From the NCBI GenBank assembly GCA_964017065.1, contig OZ024787.1:12009764-12073763 (forward strand): a stretch of 64,000 nucleotides of DNA, in the 5' to 3' direction. A model generated the notes under the pieces. It did not search any database, was not told the origin of the DNA, and saw nothing but the letters and a program-made list of their open reading frames with translations. Below are positions 1-16,656 of the stretch, piece after piece. The translations under genes and the position numbers were made by a program. Within the stretch, counting starts at the first letter, position 1. Each line of letters opens with the position of its first letter. Source of the stretch: Haliclona indistincta (taxonomy: Eukaryota > Porifera > Demospongiae > Haplosclerida > Chalinidae).

Positions 1-3741
<3,741 letters not shown>

Positions 3742-3839
3742 CTTGCTCAACTGATTTTGTCACGTGTATTTAGCGATGACGTCATTGTTCACCAATAGCT
3801 TATAAGGCAAGACAATACTATGAATCACAAATAAATTAT

Positions 3840-5932
3840 TTATAGAACCGATGTCATGTTAATAGGTTCATAAGCAATATCGTCTGCTACTTCTACAACA
3901 GGATTATCAACGGGTAAAGTTGCTTCTTCTGCTGCTTGAATGCACTCGTAGATGGGCCTGCAGCAAAATAACAATGCATAGCGATGAATGTACTTCAGTG
4001 TTTGTTTGATTACCCAGAATCTTCCTCTAGCGCACAGCATTCTGTGAAACTGTTGCCTTCTTTAGTCGGTGACTGATCCTCTAGATCATCAATGAATTGA
4101 TATATAGCAGGACTGAATAATAATAGAACATGAAGTAATTAACTTGTAATGATATGCCTGAACACTTTAAGAGATCTAGAACAAAAAAATAAACACTAAT
4201 AAACTCTGCTCACTCATTTTGATCATTAGCTGTTATCCAGTGCTTGCCAATGACAGGTACATCATAGCTTATATTTCTGTGTAGCGGTATGGTTTGATTA
4301 TAGGCACGATACTCACATGAGTGATTGTGATCAGTCATAAGACTTATCACTGAGTTATTGACGGATGAAATGTTTCTCTTTCTTTTAACCTTGAATGCAA
4401 TCAGGACAACGACAAGAAGAATGACGACTGCTATTAAGAGTACAACAACTACGGACAAGCTCCCCATAATTTTGCTAGTATTATCTGTTAAAGCAGTATT
4501 TTGAAAATTGGCAATGGCTGTACTGGTAGCATATTGTCCCGAGAGGACCGTAATCACAGGTCTACCGACTCTTTGAGTACTGCCTGCGATGAATGTACTA
4601 GAAGGACTGATTTTAGCTGTACTCCTGGAAATGCTCCCTAAAAGTAGAACGTTTAGTAAGATATTTTGTGTATATTTACCTGATACCATCAAAATGATGT
4701 CATACCTTTAATCTGAGTGACCTCTACAGTGACCAGTGGGTAGTCATACATTTGATCAATTTTACCAAGAGTGAAGACTGATGGCGGTACATCAGTTTCA
4801 ATCATGTAGTTGCTAGGTCCATCATTTTCCTGATAATAGGAGAGAAGATTACTGCGATCTTCTCTTGGTTGGTACATTCCCAGTATGTCTCCAGCCTGGA
4901 ATTCAATTGGACTGAATGGAACATACTCATATACTGTTAGACTATCATTGTTGCTTGGAGACAATAAACCGAAGTAGACCTTCGTGTAAGTGTTTCCTTC
5001 TCTCTTACGCCATATTTGTATCTCAGGCAGCTCATTAAAGGCACTTTTTCTACTGCGAGCTCCCACTATCCACTTGGTGATAAAACCATTACAGGTGAAC
5101 CGAATGTCAGGGAAAAGCCGCTGTTGCCTTGGTCTAGTCACAACTCCATTGATGTTCACTGTCAGAGTTTGCTCCTTGAGCTCAGCCTCACTCAGAAATC
5201 CATTCATACAGGCATCGTTATCTGTAAAACATGGGGAGTATTAAATTATTCTAAAGTTGCACCATACTTACTTACTTGTAACAGGTCTTAGAAGAAGTGT
5301 ACCGTCAAATGTTTGATGCCCAGAGGCATTGACAAACATTGTTACATAGAAAGGCAAATTAACATCAAGTGCAAGAGGAGAAGCATGTCCTGCTAAGCCG
5401 GTATAAAATAACAGAGCTCTTCCGCCATCAGGTTGAAAAATGGTGATGACATCTCCTTCTTGGAATCGGATTGGTGGCTCGATAGGATACCGGCGGACTC
5501 CATCAGTAGAGAATTCCCCTGGATCGATATTTATTTCTTCGTAGGTGAAAAGCACATTGCTGTATCCCATTACAGTATCTGCTACTACTTCAGGTCTCCA
5601 CAATTCAAATACTAATGGCTCAGTTAAGTTTCTCACATCCACTCCAAGCAGAAGACTTGTAATGATTCCACTGCAGCTGAAATTCATACCAGGAATCACC
5701 AAAAACTGCTCTCCTCTCAGTTGTTTTCCAGACATTCCCTCTAATCCAGAGCCGATCTTTTCTGCTCTTCTTTCTAGTAGGTCTCTGTCTATAAATCCTT
5801 CAGTGCAAGACAGTGCACCTAAAAATTGAATATGCTCAGCAATACTAAAGACACTAAAATCATTTAAATACCTTGTAATACTTGAACAGTGAACATAAAA
5901 AGACAACCAAGAATACTTGTTACAGCATACAT
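3840..5932 (-). CDS. R2: kinase-less paired-ectodomain receptor
   Basis: Type I membrane protein immediately upstream of R1 on the same strand. The ATG at 5932 opens a signal peptide (MYAVTSILGCLFMFTVQVLQ) that splices in phase 1 to domain A (about 5819-5277; starts CTEGFIDRDLLERRAEKI, FSCSG, EGDV). Domain B is about 5222-4707 (QRLFPDIRFTCNGFITKWIV, GDILGMYQP, YDYPLVTVEV). A stalk and transmembrane exon (about 4637-4214, helix VVVVLLIAVVILLVVVLIAF, then KVKRKR stop-transfer) follows. Two short tail exons (about 4116-4020 and 3960-3840) contain YQFI, YECI and YEPI tyrosines and end TSVL-stop. There is no kinase: the gene closes 99 bp before the R1 start. The YEPI/YECI sites could recruit SH2 proteins; that is inference. 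No lesion seen. Confidence 0.83.
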
Positions 5933-6273
5933 CTTTCTTCCACTAGTAGCAGTATCACCCAAGCACTGATCAGTACAATGTATTTATACACTATCTTTTC
6001 AACAAAAAGCTACTTTCATCTGGTCTTTGAGCAGAGCAACAAAGTGAATAACTGTCTCAAAGGATGTTGTACCATCTGTTAAACAGGTGGATTAATGTGA
6101 GAATCTGTCTGCTGTTTTAATTTCCTGTTGTATTGGCATCTTGTCAGATGATTTTACATTCACCATTTTAAGGTGTGTTTGTGTACATGCATCTTTAGAC
6201 ATGACAGCCAAGTTCACTGAGATTGATGTTCAACACTTTGTACAAAATAATACTATACATTAATTTGCCTTAA

Positions 6274-6864
6274 CCCTTTAACCCCTATTGTCGCCTTTTG
6301 GCGACATACATACTTCAGACACCATAACTTTATGAAAAAGTGCTAAAATATCCCAAAATTGAGCCAAATTGAAGAATACAAATAACCGCAAAAAATTGAC
6401 CGGTTTTCGGCGCGCCCCCTGCGCTAAACGTATTGGCTTCGGCATTTCTATGGCTTCAGTGCAAATTTCACAACATTTTAAGAAAAACAAAATGGCTGCC
6501 AAGAAAATTCGGACATTTTACGGCTTCAGGGTGCTCGGAAACACATTTTCGTGCATTCTCTATGATCTGGACTACATTTTGCACTCACCAAAACCACTGC
6601 TAGTTGTGTGTACTTTTCAGTATCCAGCCCCAAAGCACTAACTTTGAGCAAAATTTGACGAGGTCGTTGCACTTTATCGGCTTCACTTTCGAAGTGGGAG
6701 GGGCATATCGACTGACTTGAGTGTGGGCAATTGCGGCTACTCACTGGCGTAAAAGGACGCAAATTTGAGACCAGTAGCACAAAAGACACACGAGATATTC
6801 ACAAGAGAAGTGGTCAGCATTTACGAGGTTAAAATTTCAGCAAGATAATTTAGTAATTAAAGGG
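6274..6864. mobile_element. piggyBac-like non-autonomous element (MITE), TTAA target
   Basis: A 591-bp block begins CCCTTTAA and ends TTAAAGGG, and is flanked on both sides by TTAA (6270-6273 and 6865-6868). These are the termini and target duplication expected of piggyBac elements. No transposase is encoded; the open frames inside are short and lack recognisable domains. It sits in the 3' flank of R3. The homologous R4 flank (around 10027-10030) carries a single TTAA and no insert, giving a natural empty site. Internally there is a small palindrome, TGTCGCC/GGCGACA, near 6289. Confidence 0.82.
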
Positions 6865-6955
6865 TTAAACAATCTTTGCTGCCTATAGTTGCAATTTATT
6901 GGACAGGTCTATATTATGTCAACATGACTCTTAGTCGGCAAGCTTGACTGTACTT

Positions 6956-8854
6956 TTAGACTAAAATGTCTCCTCCATAAGCTGGATTATCCAACATAGC
7001 AATATTTGTAGAAGAGGGCATGTTGACATCAGCTTGTGGTATGTTTTCATAAACCACTTCCTCCACACTAGTGCTTCCATTGGACTCAGTGCTGCTGCAT
7101 AAATTCTGCTGCTGTTGCAGTTGTGCTTTAGCATAGTAAGTCAATGCTTGAATTGAGGCTTGTTCAGTCATTGGAATGTCAAATCTGAAGTAGAAATTCA
7201 CAAAGTTTGTCATAATTATCATGCTAGTAGTACTATATAATTTTAATGCAAAAAAAGTTATGCATCAACTGACCCTGATGCTGGTGGTACTCTTTCATAG
7301 CTTGCGTTATCTTGCATGAACAGCACCTCTTCCCTAGCTGGTTGATTAGATTCCATGACAGCAACATGAGATGACAATGTGCTATGTTTCTTCCTCCAAA
7401 CACAAACAACAACCAAGCCAACCAAGAGAATAGTAGCAATGCCTACTATCAATACTCCAGCAGTTAGTGATGTCATGACTATGATATTATCGCTGGTATT
7501 CAACAATACAGTCGAGATAGGAAGAGAGCTCTCAATAGGTACCATCCTATCAATCTCTGTAATTAAGAATGCTATTTAGCAACTTCTATCAATGTAGTGA
7601 CATTTTTACCTTTTTTAGTTACTTCAACATTTACTAGCGGATAGTCATACTTGGTAAACTTAAACTCGTCATTCAGTGAGATTGAGTTACGTGGGGCATC
7701 TCCAATATACCCATAGCTACTGGGTCCTGTACTCCTTTGATAGTAGAGCACCGACTTGCTTTGATCTGCTTCAGGTTGGTACACCCCCAGTACATCTCCC
7801 TCCTGGAACTCCAGTGGAGGGTTGGGCATGTACTCAACAATTCCGGAAAAGTTGCTTGTACTGGTAGAAAGATGGCTAGATCCAACTTGACTGTACAAAT
7901 TAGTTCCTCTTTTTCTGCGCCATATTTGTAGGCTAGGTAGTTCATCATTTATACCGACAGATCTGGTCTGAGCTCCCACTATCCACTTTGTGATCGAGCT
8001 ATTGCAGGTGAACTGGAGATCTGGAAAGAGTCTTTGCTGCTTCGGTCTACTCACCACTCCATTGATGTTCACTTTCAGAGTTTGCTCCCTGAGCTCAGGT
8101 TCAGTCAGAAATCCATTCATACAAACATCATTGTCTGCCAAAAAAAGGAAAATAAGCATGCAGGCTGCATTTTTGTTGCTTGTACCTGTTTCAGGAAGTA
8201 ACAGAATGGTTCCATGAAATAAATCATGACCAGTTGCATTGACAGTGGGTGACAAGCGATAGCGTTGGTTAATGTCATAGGCCAGTGGAGGTGTCAAATT
8301 ATCGGTGTAAAACAATCGCACTCGGTTGTCAATGCTGTATGGCTGCCACACACCAAGAACATCACCTTCTTGGAATTTTACTTTTTCACTGAGACTGAAT
8401 CGTATTAAACCATCAGGACTGAAAGTGCCTGGTTTTAAAGTGATATATCTGTGTGCCTCCTGTACCCAGGCATAGCTCATCACTTGACTGGATTCTATTT
8501 GAGGCCTCCATAAGTCAACCCTCAGTGTATTTCCGGGAAGATTCCTTACGTCTACTCCTAGTAGAAAGCTACTAATGGTTCCACTGCAGCTAAAGTTCAT
8601 TCCTGGTATCACTAGAAATTGGTTCCTTCCCAGCATATTTGCTGACACATCAGTAGCTGCTGTCCCAATTTTATTAGCTCTTTGTATCAGCAATTCTCTC
8701 TCAATAAACCCGCTGATACATCCATCAGGTAATTCTGAGAGAGAAAGAAGGATAAGTGCTTTATTCATTTTCGCCTACCTTTGTCTGAAGCAGCATAGAT
8801 CACATTGATCAGGGTCCACAGAAGGGGAAAAATAGCAGCTGAAGTCATCATCAT
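6956..8854 (-). CDS. R3: kinase-less paired-ectodomain receptor with NPxY tail
   Basis: Signal exon from ATG 8854 (MMMTSAAIFPLLWTLINVIY) splices to domain A (about 8733-8188; GCISGFIERELLIQRANKIG, FSCSG, GDVLGVWQP) and domain B (about 8136-7612; QRLFPDLQFTCN, ITKWIVGAQ, GDVLGVYQP, YDYPLVNVEV). The A/B intron is 52 bp and keeps the frame open, so the two domains appear as one long ORF. The next exon holds the transmembrane helix (VMTSLTAGVLIVGIATILLV) and NASYERV. The last exon has Gln-rich sequence, VVYENI (Grb2-type YxNx) and LDNPAY (NPxY, PTB-type), then stops at 6956. No kinase follows. It is about 92% identical to R4 in domain B by eye. The tail type differs from R5-R9 (no ENxCYS motif), so R2, R3 and R4 look like a separate subgroup. 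Confidence 0.85.
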
Positions 8855-9469
8855 TTTATTTTAAATCAAAAGATAATGGTTTCTGACAGAAAACAAAGTG
8901 CATTTTATACTTATCATCCTTCATTGTGGTCAGACGATAGTTTGAAAAATGAGTAATAATGAGTAATGAGTAAAAACGAGTACAGCAATTACTCATATTT
9001 GACATCACTATCTGTGTTGTTGCCTGGCAACAGGCTAGACAGCATTAAATGAACAAGACCACAATTTTATGTTTGACTAATTAAATTAGTGTAACCAGAG
9101 TAACACGACAAATTGGACGGATCTGCATAGTTCCAGTTGCAATTTACTAACAAAAGAAATTTGATTATTTACGCCTGACTACAAAGTACTTGTAAATAAG
9201 GAAGTGCAAACGGCAAGGTGTGAATTTTGAAGATTTATTTTGTTTTTGGTGTATCTCAGAAAGTAAACTACCGGCACACAACAGATTTGCAAATATGATT
9301 GCTTAAAGTATAATTTATAGCATGTCATTAAAAAGCAAGTAGTATATAGTACTGATTAACAATCAAAAATGCAACAACACTCATGGATATTATAATTGAT
9401 TTTGATTATATTCTACCTAAAAACAAGTAGTATAGTACTGATTTCTCGATCGTGTCACTATTGTGATTG

Positions 9470-9965
9470 CGAAATCTATGGAAATACGCACGTGAACAGC
9501 AGTGGCCAGCGCTTGTGACCAAGTACTAGCTTGGTATCGCCGCGCCGTATGGATCACGGAGAACGCTTGTGTGCTGAAGTCTTCGAAGAATGGTAAGCTC
9601 GTGTAAGATCACCATTCTGCGCTTGCCAGATAATTCTAACCACCGTATAGGCCTACAAGCAAGTATGGGCGGGGCTCGTATACACTGCATGCACGTAGGC
9701 GAGCTGATATGTACAGTAAAAAAAGCCATCAACAACAGGAAAACTAAACTATTGATGGAAACAAAGACGGCTCAGTACATGCATGATATTGACCTGTACT
9801 TCACTGAAAAAGAATAGAAACAAAAAAATTATAAAGATTTCGATCGATTTCAAAAGGATGTAGGGATGCTGAAATCTACCACTGATCCACAGTCTAAACC
9901 AACAAGGAACAAGCATGGAATGGTAACACGATTGACTTGCTAACAGACCATAGATCCCTACACCA
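9470..9965. mobile_element. Fragment of the two-hairpin element
   Basis: This piece shares long stretches with the fuller copies at 43138-44404, 20597-22577 and 25870-27050. Shared segments include GTGGGCGGGGCTCGTATACA-like sequence, CGAAATCAAAAGGATGTAGG, GAACAAGCATGGAATGGTAA and ACAGACCATAGATCCCTACA. Both ends are missing, as it stops within the long hairpin arm. It lies downstream of R4, next to the start of the R3/R4 duplication unit. No coding capacity recognised. Confidence 0.75.
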
Positions 9966-12480
9966 TGCATGACAGCCAAGTTCCCGTTGTAGATTTACGT
10001 TCAACGCTTTGTACAAAATACATTACTTAAACAAACATTGCTGCCTAGTAGAATTTTTTGAACAAGACCATAATAAATTATGTCAACATGACTCTTAGTC
10101 AGCAAGACTGTACTCTTAGACTAAATTAATGTCTCCTTCATAAGCAGGATTATCTAACATAGCAATATTTGTAGAAGAGAGCATGTTGACATCAGTTTGT
10201 GGTATGTTTTCGTAAATCACTTCCTCCACGCTTAGTCTAGTGCTTCCATTAGACTCAGTGCTGCTGCATAAACTCTGCTGCTGCAGTTGTGCTTTAGCAT
10301 AGTAAGTCAACGTTTGAACTGGGGCTTGTACAGTCATTGGAATGTCAAATCTGAAGGAAAAATTCACACAGTGACTTTTGTCATAATTATCTTGCTAGCA
10401 GTACTATAAGATTAAATGCGAAAATTTATGCCAATCAAACTGACCCCGGTGCTGGTGGTATACGTAATCTTTCATAGCTTGCATTTTCTTGCATGAACAG
10501 CACCTCTTCACAAGCTGGTTGATTAGGTTCCATTACAGCAATATGAGATGACAATTTGCTATGTTTCTTCCTCCAAACACAAGCAACAACCAAGCTAACC
10601 ATGAGAATAGCAGCAATGCCTACAATCAATACTCCAGCAGATAGTGATATAATGACTATGATATTATCACTGGTATCAGTCGGGATAGGAAGAGAGCTCT
10701 CAATAGGTACCGTCCTATGAATCTCTGTAATTAAGAATGCTATTTAGCAACTTATATCAATGTAGTGTCATTTTTACCATTTTTAGTTACTTCAACATTT
10801 ACTAGCGGATAGTCATACTTGGTGAACTTATAGTCGTCATTCAGTGAGATTGAGTTATATGGGACATCTCCAATGTACCCATAGCTACTGGGCCCAGTAC
10901 TCCTTTGATAGTAGAGCACCGACTTGCTTTGATCTGCTTCAGGTTGGTACACTCCCAGTACATCTCCCTCCTGGAATTCCAGTGGGGGGTTGGGCATGTA
11001 CTCAACAATTCCGGAAAAGTTGCTTGTACTGGTATGAAGATGGCTAGATCCAACTTGACTGTAGAAATTAGTTCCTCTTGTTCTGCGCCATATTTGTAGG
11101 CTAGGTAGTTTATCAGTTATACCGACTGATCTGGTCTGAGCTCCCACTATCCACTTTGTGATCGAACCATTGCAGGTGAACTGGATATCTGGAAAGAGTC
11201 TTTGCTGCTTCGGTCTACTCACCACTCCATTGATGTTCACTTTCAGAGTTTGCTCCCTGAGCTCAGTTTCAGTCAGAAATCCATTCATACAAACATCATT
11301 ATCTGCCAAAAAAGGAATATAAGCATGCAGGCTGCATGTTTGTTTCTTGTACCTGTTTCAGGAAGCAGCAGAATGGTTCCATGAAATAAATCATGACCAG
11401 TTGCATTGACAGTGCACGTGCGTGTTGAGGTGTAGCAATCGTTAATGTCATAGGCCAGTGGAGGTGTCAAATTATCAGTGTAAAACAATCGCACTCGGTT
11501 GTCAATTCTGTATGGCTGCCACACACCAAGAACATCGCCTCCTTGGAACTTTACTTTATCACTGAGACTGAATCGTATCAATCCATCAGGACTGTAAGTG
11601 CCTGGTTTTATAGTAATATATCTGTGTGCCTCCTGTACCCAGGCATAGCTCATCACTTGACCGGATTCTATTTGAGGCCTCCATAAGTCAACTCTCAGTG
11701 TATTGCCAGGAAGATTCCTTACGTCTACTCCTAGTAGAAAGCTACTAATGGTTCCACTGCAGCTAAAGTTCATTCCTGGTATCACTAGAAATTGGTACCT
11801 TCTCAGCATATTTGCTGACACATCAGTAGCTGCTGTCCCAATTTTATTTGCTCTTTGTATCAGCAGTTCTCTCTCAATAAACCCACTGATACATCCATCT
11901 GAGAGCGAAAGATGGATAAGTGAAGATGAATGATTCATTTTTGCCTACCTTTGTCTGAAGCAGCACAGATCACAATGATCAGGGTCCACAGAAGGGAAAA
12001 AATAGCAGCCGATGAAGTCATCATGATTTGTTATAAATCAAAAGATAATGATTTCTGACAGAAAAAACGTGCTTTTTATACTTACCATCCTTCATTGTGG
12101 TCAGACGCTAGTTATTACGATAAATTACATTTTGACACCTCTATCTGAGTGTGTTGTTGCTTGGCAACTGAGTTAAAAGAACAAAACCACAATTGTGTGT
12201 TTGACAGATCAAATTACTGTAACCAGAGTAACACGACGAATTGGACGGATCTGCATAGTTTCAGTTGCAATTTACTAACAAAAGAAATTTGAATATTTAC
12301 GACTACAAAGTACTGACTATGTAAATTAAGGTACAATTGTAGTCAGGTTGATTGTAGTACAGAAGTCAATGTGCGAATTTAGAATTTTATATCTCATAAA
12401 GTATAACCACCTTTACATTGTACACAACTGATTTGCAAATGTGGTTCAAAGTATATCAGGATTTCATAATCGACTGCGCC
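9966..12480. repeat. Tandem duplication unit 2 (R4 and flanks)
   Basis: Paralogous copy of 6199-9370. It lacks the piggyBac-like insert: a single TTAA at 10027-10030 followed by ACAAACATTGCTGCC matches the sequence right of the insert. Exon and intron positions match R3 one for one. Confidence 0.75.
10116..12024 (-). CDS. R4: kinase-less paired-ectodomain receptor, tandem copy of R3
   Basis: Same exon plan as R3: signal exon from ATG 12024 (MMTSSAAIFSLLWTLIIVIC), domain A (about 11900-11360), domain B (about 11305-10790), transmembrane exon (about 10723-10445; LSAGVLIVGIAAILMVSLVV, then WRKKHSKLSS) and tail exon (10350-10116) with VIYENI and LDNPAY. The frame is open in all exons. Differences from R3 include a rewritten short segment near the end of domain A (about 11410-11440) and a shorter stalk. 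The YxNI and NPxY tail sites are conserved between the copies while ectodomain loops differ, as expected if tail docking is under constraint; that reading is inference. Confidence 0.85.
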
Positions 12481-13617
12481 TACTATAAGAGTTGCTCTCA
12501 GGTTGCCTGATGTAGTACAAAGTACAACAACACTCTTATTTCTGATTTTGACTATTTTTCTACCTAGCTGCTACATGTAGTCTGTTGCCAGATGTACTGC
12601 TGTATGGTGGTAAATTGAACAGAAAACTGAAGATAAACTAAGTTGGTAACTTCTCACCAGAAGCCGCCTCTATAAAATGAGGCACCAAAGGTGCAGATGC
12701 CTCGGTGGAATGCAACCATTTCGCATCAGTAAACTGCAGCTATTGTAGCTTTCTGCATAGAAATCAGTCACAACTTGATGCAGTGTAATAGTTATGCAAT
12801 CAGAAGCCAATCGTTGCTGACCACTAATTCAACTGTGGTCAGATAAATACTGTATGTTCGAGTGCCGACATCAGGGCACCGTCAGCACATGCATGCACTA
12901 TAGCGAGAAAGCGGCCATAGCTTGCTTACACAATTTTTAATATCCTGTAGTGAAATTCTAACCTATCAGCTTCTTGGCAGTCAACTACGGATAGCTTTGC
13001 ATTTAAATTGATGAACTCCAGATCGCCAGCAACAGCCATGACTCCAATTAGGACTCAGTCGGTGAGCGGCAAACACTGCCAGCCGATAACTCATGAACTA
13101 TAAGATTCGTTTTCACATGTTCAAAGTGAGATAATACCGTGTTATACTTGCATTGCTAGTTTCATAGCTTAACTATCAGCGTGCGCTACAAAACCGAACT
13201 GAACTAGACGTGAGCAATTCACGCGGCGGTAATTTACGCACTGACTAAGCTTTAAAATCAAACTTCTCAGTGTATTCAAATCCGAGCATCGGCAAGTATC
13301 TATTCAGTTCTACCCGTGTTGCTTGTTCAGTTCAGCGATTAGTTTTCAGCGAACGACAAACTGACTGACTGAGTTACAGTTCGGCCTAGCAACAATTTTT
13401 TTAGCCCCTCAAGAACCTTGCGTGAAATAATTATAATTTTGATTTTGAATAATCATTATAAGTGACCTGTAAGTGACGATGATTTGTGCGGTATATCTCA
13501 AAACCAACCAGAATTCTCCACTGTAACTCTGGTATTCTACTTACCAGTCAGCTTCAGAAGAAATGAAAGTTACATGACGTGGGCAAACAGTACACAGACC
13601 AGTGCCTCCCTATGTAG
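12481..13617. other. Intergenic, no gene recognised
   Basis: No open frame with a family match, no repeat shared elsewhere in the window that I could see. A short palindromic GCCTC...GAGGC segment lies near 12667-12685. AT-rich non-coding sequence otherwise. Confidence 0.5.
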
Positions 13618-13765
13618 CCACTAATAAACCCACTGATACATCTTTTTGAGAGCGAAAGACGAATAATTGAAGATGATTTCTGCCTACCTTGGTCTGAAGC
13701 AGCATAGATCACAATGATTAGGGTCCACAGAAGGGGAAAAATAGCAGCTGAAGTCATCATGATTT
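13618..13765 (-). pseudogene. Truncated third copy of an R3/R4-type 5' end
   Basis: Contains a complete signal-peptide exon (MMTSAAIFPLLWTLIIVIYA, ATG near 13762), its donor, the small first intron and the first codons of domain A (CISGFI), after which similarity to R3/R4 stops at about 13620. The upstream flank to about 14250 also matches the R3 and R4 upstream flanks, including the TTTTATACTTATCATCCTTC segment and GGACGGATCTGCATAGTT near 14027. It is a 5' remnant of a third tandem copy, with a preserved promoter-like region but no gene body. Confidence 0.82.
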
Positions 13766-14632
13766 TCAAAATATAATGATTTCTGACAGAAAATAATGTG
13801 CCTTTTATACTTATCATCCTTCATTGAGGTCACTGACAGACACTAATTATTAGTAATAGTGAATAATAATGAGCAATTTAATGAGTAAAAATGAGTAATA
13901 AATTACTCATGACATCACTATCTGTGTTGTTGCTTGGCAACAGGCTAGACAGCGTTAAATGAACAAGACCACAATTGTATGTTTGACTGATTAAATCAGT
14001 GTAACCAGAGTAACAAGACGAATTGGACGGATCTGCATAGTTCCAGTTGCAATTAATTGACTAGCAAAAATTTGATTATTATTTTACGACTACAAAGTAC
14101 TTGTAGGAAGTATACAGAAGTATATAAAGGTGCGAATTTTTTGTTTTCGGTGTACATGTATCTCAGAAATTAAACTACCTGCACACAGCAGATGTGGTTA
14201 TTTTAAAGTATCATAGTATGCCATTAAAAAGCAAGAAGTAGTGCTGACTATTGGTGCATAGTATAAAATCATGCACTCATAGAATATACATGTAACTGAT
14301 TTTTACTGTACCTTCACCGTCTCTTGAATTCCACTTACCAGTCTTTAATTAACACATGGTATAAAATAATTATTAATAAAAATCCAAATTGCTCCAAGAA
14401 ACTCCAAATCCAAAAATGGGAATTTGTTTATAATTTTGTCTAAACTATCATAGTTATTATTTGCAGTATGCTTATAAATGCATTTGCATTATGCATGTCA
14501 ATATAATGTAATTATTTCTGTTTGCAACGTGAAGAAAACTGAACTTTTTATTGTATTGTCATGTACACTTGATAATTTGATCTGCAGAAAGAAATGAAAA
14601 CATGACATACATAAGTTTATTCATTAATTTAT

Positions 14633-16656
14633 TCACTCATCAGAGTCATTGGTCAAATTGGAGGGCACATAACAAGCATTCTGTTCCACTCCAATTTGCA
14701 AACTTGTGTTCTTTTCACCAGGCAAACGCATCGTCAGGTCATCACCATCGCTGCTATGTAATAGATGCAATGCATTTGTGAACTAAGGGGATAGTCAGCC
14801 TCACGTTCTGTTGCGGTTTGTTGAGTAGCATTGATTCTCTTCCAGGTTCATAGCATTGTCAGCACTTCTACTTGATACATTATTAGAGCTAACTTTCTTG
14901 TTGTTGTGGCTTCGTTTGTGTAAGACAAAGACAAGCACCATGGAAGCAAAAATGATTACTAACAGAACTACCACAACTGATGAAACGCCAGCAATGATCA
15001 TGTTTGAGGTCTTGATGGATTTTGCTGTAGTGATGTTTACTCCAATGCTTACAGTGTGTTGAGCAGAAAGTTTTGCTGTTTTGGACATAGTGGTAAGTTC
15101 AAAAGCGCTTTTAGTTGATGTGTCTAATTCCACACCTCCTGTAGTGCTTCTTGTACTCGCTTCAGTAGTCATTGATATGTTCATTGTCTCTCTTATGTTC
15201 TCCATCAACGTGAACTGCATCGCCGTACTTTGAATTTCATGATCAGCTTCTGATGTACTATTATTTGTTTTGGATGGCACTGTCATAGCTACTAAAATAA
15301 AAGATAGTAAATAATATTATTATAATACCATTAATATTTTAACATACAAAATTGTACCTTTTGATGTTGATGAGATAGTGTTTGTAGGCATTTCACCGCT
15401 TTTTGTAACAGAAAATGACGTCAAATCTATTGCAAAAATGCAAATTTTACATTTAATTTACATGCTTGAATACCTGATTGAATCTCTACTGATACTAGCG
15501 GATAGTAGCTTCGAGGATTTGGTCTATCAACAATTAAAGTAAACAGTGGTTTATTAATAGACTCGGCCTTATAGTTTAACGGTCCAGTGTCTTCTTGATA
15601 ATACACTCGGAAGTTACTGTTATTTGGCTGAAAAATTCCCAGTACATCTCCCTCTTGGAACTCCAACGGTGGGTCAAGAATGTACTCATAAACATTGCAG
15701 TATCTCATGTCGCCTTGAGTCAGAGCAGAGTAAGAAATTTTAATGAAAGTGTAAAAAGCAATTCTTCGCCAAACACTGAGTTCTGAGTGCACATACACGT
15801 CACGACTTTGATGTTCTCCTCCCACTATCCACTTGGTAATGAATCCATTGCAGGTGAAAATGATATCTGGAAAGAGCCGTTGCTCCCTTTTCCTAGATTG
15901 CACATCATTTATGTTCTCTTCTAGTGTCATTTCCCTCACATCCATGTGACTAAGAAAGGCTTGACTGCACAGAGATGGATCTGCATTTATGTTCAAAAAT
16001 TAGTTATAGCAGTTTTTTTTAACTTACTCGTTAAAGGAGTGACGAGAGCAACTTGTCCATAAATAGGTGCGAGAGATGACAAGCTGATTATTGTAGGATT
16101 GTACCATTCAAAGAATGTGACAGAAGCGGCACTAGTCTCGTAAGTATAATACAGTCTGACAGCACTATCTCTTCGGTCTGGTTGGTACACTCCCAACACA
16201 TCTCCACTCTGGAATGACATGGGAGTGGTCAGGTTATACTGGAGCACTCCATCAGGACTGAAGTCTCCTGAAGTCAATCTGATCTCTTGACTTGCTTGTC
16301 TAGTGTAGTTGTCATCACCAGTATTTCTCCATATCTGTATTTCTGGATAGCCATTTCCATTTTTTCTTGGAATATCTGCTCCCAGCAGTAGACTGGTAAT
16401 GTGACCGTCACAGGTGAAATTCCAACCAGGAAATATTCTAAACTCCTCATCTAGCACATTTTGTGATCTCCTCCCGTTTGGAATCTTCTCAGCTCTCTTT
16501 CTGAGTAGATCCAATTCCATAAACCCACTTGCACACCCTGTAAAAGCTGTTCATTAGTTATAACAAAATTAATATTCTTAACCATAAGGACTTTAATTAC
16601 TCACCTGATGAACACTGCAATACACAAGAGAGAACAAGCGTACACAACAATAACAT
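14633..16656 (-). CDS. R5: kinase-less paired-ectodomain receptor, ENxCYS tail
   Basis: Signal exon from ATG 16656 (MLLLCTLVLSCVLQCSS), domain A (about 16538-16030; GFMELDLLRKRAEKI, FTCDGHITSLLLGADI, PEIQIWRNTG, GDFSPDGVLQYNLTTP, SGDVLGVYQP), domain B (about 15980-15475; QRLFPDIIFTCNGFITKWIV, GDVLGIFQP, YYPLVSVEI). A small exon near 15424-15358 and a Thr/Ser-rich stalk with transmembrane helix (about 15290-14805; MIIAGVSSVVVVLLVIIFAS) follow. The tail has LEENQCYSTN and, in the last exon, GVEQNACYVPSN before the stop at 14633. AATAAA signals lie just after the stop. No kinase. All exons are open. Confidence 0.85.

Larger units (their letters stand above)
6199..9370. repeat. Tandem duplication unit 1 (R3 and flanks)
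   Basis: This block, from a CATGACAGCCAAGTTC motif downstream of R3 to the upstream flank, is similar throughout to the block 9966-12480 around R4. Similarity covers 3' flank, exons, introns and about 450 bp of 5' flank (for example GGACGGATCTGCATAGTT near 9116 and 12244). The main difference is the piggyBac-like insert here. The boundaries are by eye. Confidence 0.75.

Noticed and set aside
6278..6789. Small open frames near R3
   Set aside because: They lie wholly inside the piggyBac-like MITE and show no transposase or other domain.
7572..8768. One 398-residue continuous A+B exon in R3
   Set aside because: The stretch between domains has a clear donor (GTACAAG) and acceptor (TTGGCAG) at the same place as in R4 and other paralogues; it is an in-frame intron of 52 bp.
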